This document shows, piece by piece, positions 62,995 to 64,000 of a stretch of DNA of 64,000 nucleotides; the first letter of the stretch is position 1; each line of letters opens with the position of its first letter. Under the pieces are notes generated by a model. That model did no database searches, had not been told where the DNA came from, and worked only from the letters and a program-made list of their open reading frames with translations. Position numbers and translations under genes: made by a program. This DNA comes from Protula sp. h YS-2021 (Eukaryota; Annelida; Polychaeta; Sabellida; Serpulidae): the NCBI GenBank assembly GCA_949752745.1, contig OX457031.1:38475502-38539501 (forward strand), in the 5' to 3' direction.

Positions 62995-63792
62995 CAGCAG
63001 AAGTACGGTATGGAACCACCCCGCACAAATAGGACCACTTTTCAATAGTCTTGGTGCCCTCCATAATAAAGAATCATGCAAATAGGACCACCCAAGAGAT
63101 CGAAACACCTTAGGGGAGACCGTTGCTGATTAGGGCAAAAAAGTTGCACTTTGTACATTTTATGGTGCAAGTAAAAATCTGGCAGGTTATATACAGAATC
63201 AGGGGCCAACTGAGAACCGGAATTGATATCAAAGTTGAGATGTTGAGCCTATATTAATGCAATTGATATATAAAACAACCTATTGTAATTACCGCAGGGA
63301 TTCAGAACCAGAGATGTTGATGCAGTTAGTGCTTTAATCGGCATATTGCAATTATAGTTTTGATCTAAAGGCAGAGTTGAAATCCAAAGATGAGATCAAA
63401 AGTGGGAGTTACAGGCGCAATTCAAATTTAGTATGATCAATTGCACTTATTTCGCAACGGATCTTCGTAATCAAAAGGCGATTCAGGTGCTATCAAACGA
63501 CTTCTTGTTTCTTTTTAGTATGCACCCCCATTCTATTTGAGATCACGCGGCATTGTTTGCTTTGAGAATTGCCTGATCCCCCAACTGGCATGCAAGTGTC
63601 ATGTTTGTACACAACTCAAGTCAGCCTCAATAGGGAAGTAAAAACGGTCTAGTTTGTGGTCTTTGGTCCTACTTACGGGGTGATCTTATTTGCGGGGCAT
63701 GGTTATAATAGTAGTGAATAGATGAAATTCGGTTCTGGCGAAAAGTGATCGTATTTGCGAGGTGGTCGTATCCCGGGGTTCTAGTTTACACT
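62995..63792. mobile_element. Possible pogo/Tigger-like non-autonomous element
   Basis: The left end (TA|CAGCAGAAGTACGGTATGGAACCACC) and the reverse of the right end (CAGTGTAAACTAGAACCCCG, then GGATACGACCACC) are diverged inverted repeats. Both continue into AAATA(G/C)GA(C/T)CAC. CAG-starting ends with GGACCAC subrepeats suggest a pogo-like family. No coding. Confidence 0.4.
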
Positions 63793-64000
63793 GTTTTAAG
63801 ACTTACAAAAATACATATAAATACATACAAAAACTGATTTCTGTAGGTGCGTTGATGATGTTAAAAGGTATAGATTTGACTTTTTGTCACCAAATATGAA
63901 TAGTGCCATTAACAATAGCGCAAAACATTGTTCCTGAGAAAATAGCGTTTCATTAATTCGTAAGTTTAGGATGGCCAGTAAAGTAACCGTTCAGCGTAGT
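63793..64000. other. Window end, nothing recognised
   Basis: Short AT-rich remainder. Confidence 0.4.

Overview
The window is eukaryotic and looks like an invertebrate animal genome. It is AT-rich, dominated by repeats and transposons, and holds two spliced animal-type genes. The first is a nine-exon intermediate filament gene on the minus strand (13889 down to 5055). Its predicted rod is about 360 residues, the long lamin/protostome type, which argues against a chordate. The second is the first coding exon of a TGF-beta superfamily ligand on the plus strand (54821-55400), with a TATA box upstream. The species cannot be named from sequence alone; the repeat style fits a lophotrochozoan or similar invertebrate.

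The main feature is a complete Polinton/Maverick (adintovirus-like) element at 32154-48952 (16.8 kb). It has a perfect 6-bp target duplication (CACACA) and inverted terminal repeats starting AGTAGTATGATAATG. Its plus strand carries an accessory block: an acidic micro-ORF, an unknown gene, a PC4-like/zinc protein, a spliced gene, a NADAR-family gene and a Cys-rich gene. A tightly overlapping block follows: integrase with chromodomain, packaging ATPase, a 108-aa basic protein, a 192-aa protein, a putatively acylated 84-aa protein, minor capsid protein, a pX/pVI-like basic protein, major capsid protein and adenain-like protease. Its minus strand carries protein-primed DNA polymerase B, four small PC4-like proteins and a 91-aa right-end gene. 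The two transcription groups converge on an AT-rich repeat at 41965-42389. The only clear lesion is an in-frame stop in the major capsid gene.

The terminal repeats hold arrays of exact ETS (ACCGGAAGT) and CRE (TGACGTCA) motifs plus long C/G runs. TATA boxes and exact MARE/AP-1 motifs (TGCTGACTCAGCA) mark gene starts inside the element. The Polinton sits inside an older, smaller transposon (31756-49953; termini TGTTACAG..CTGTAACA, TATA duplication) that retains a KRBA2-like exon fragment.

The rest is repeats: a pogo/Tigger remnant (3048-4034), a composite TIR element with nested palindromes (11016-12819), minisatellites, a TTAA-flanked MITE (27423-27915), a 3-kb TIR element (28375-31357), a decayed tyrosine-recombinase element (about 25320-25787), and a recent 2.9-kb palindromic element (58458-61389, 6-bp duplication GACGTT) carrying a tRNA-Thr-like gene in each arm.
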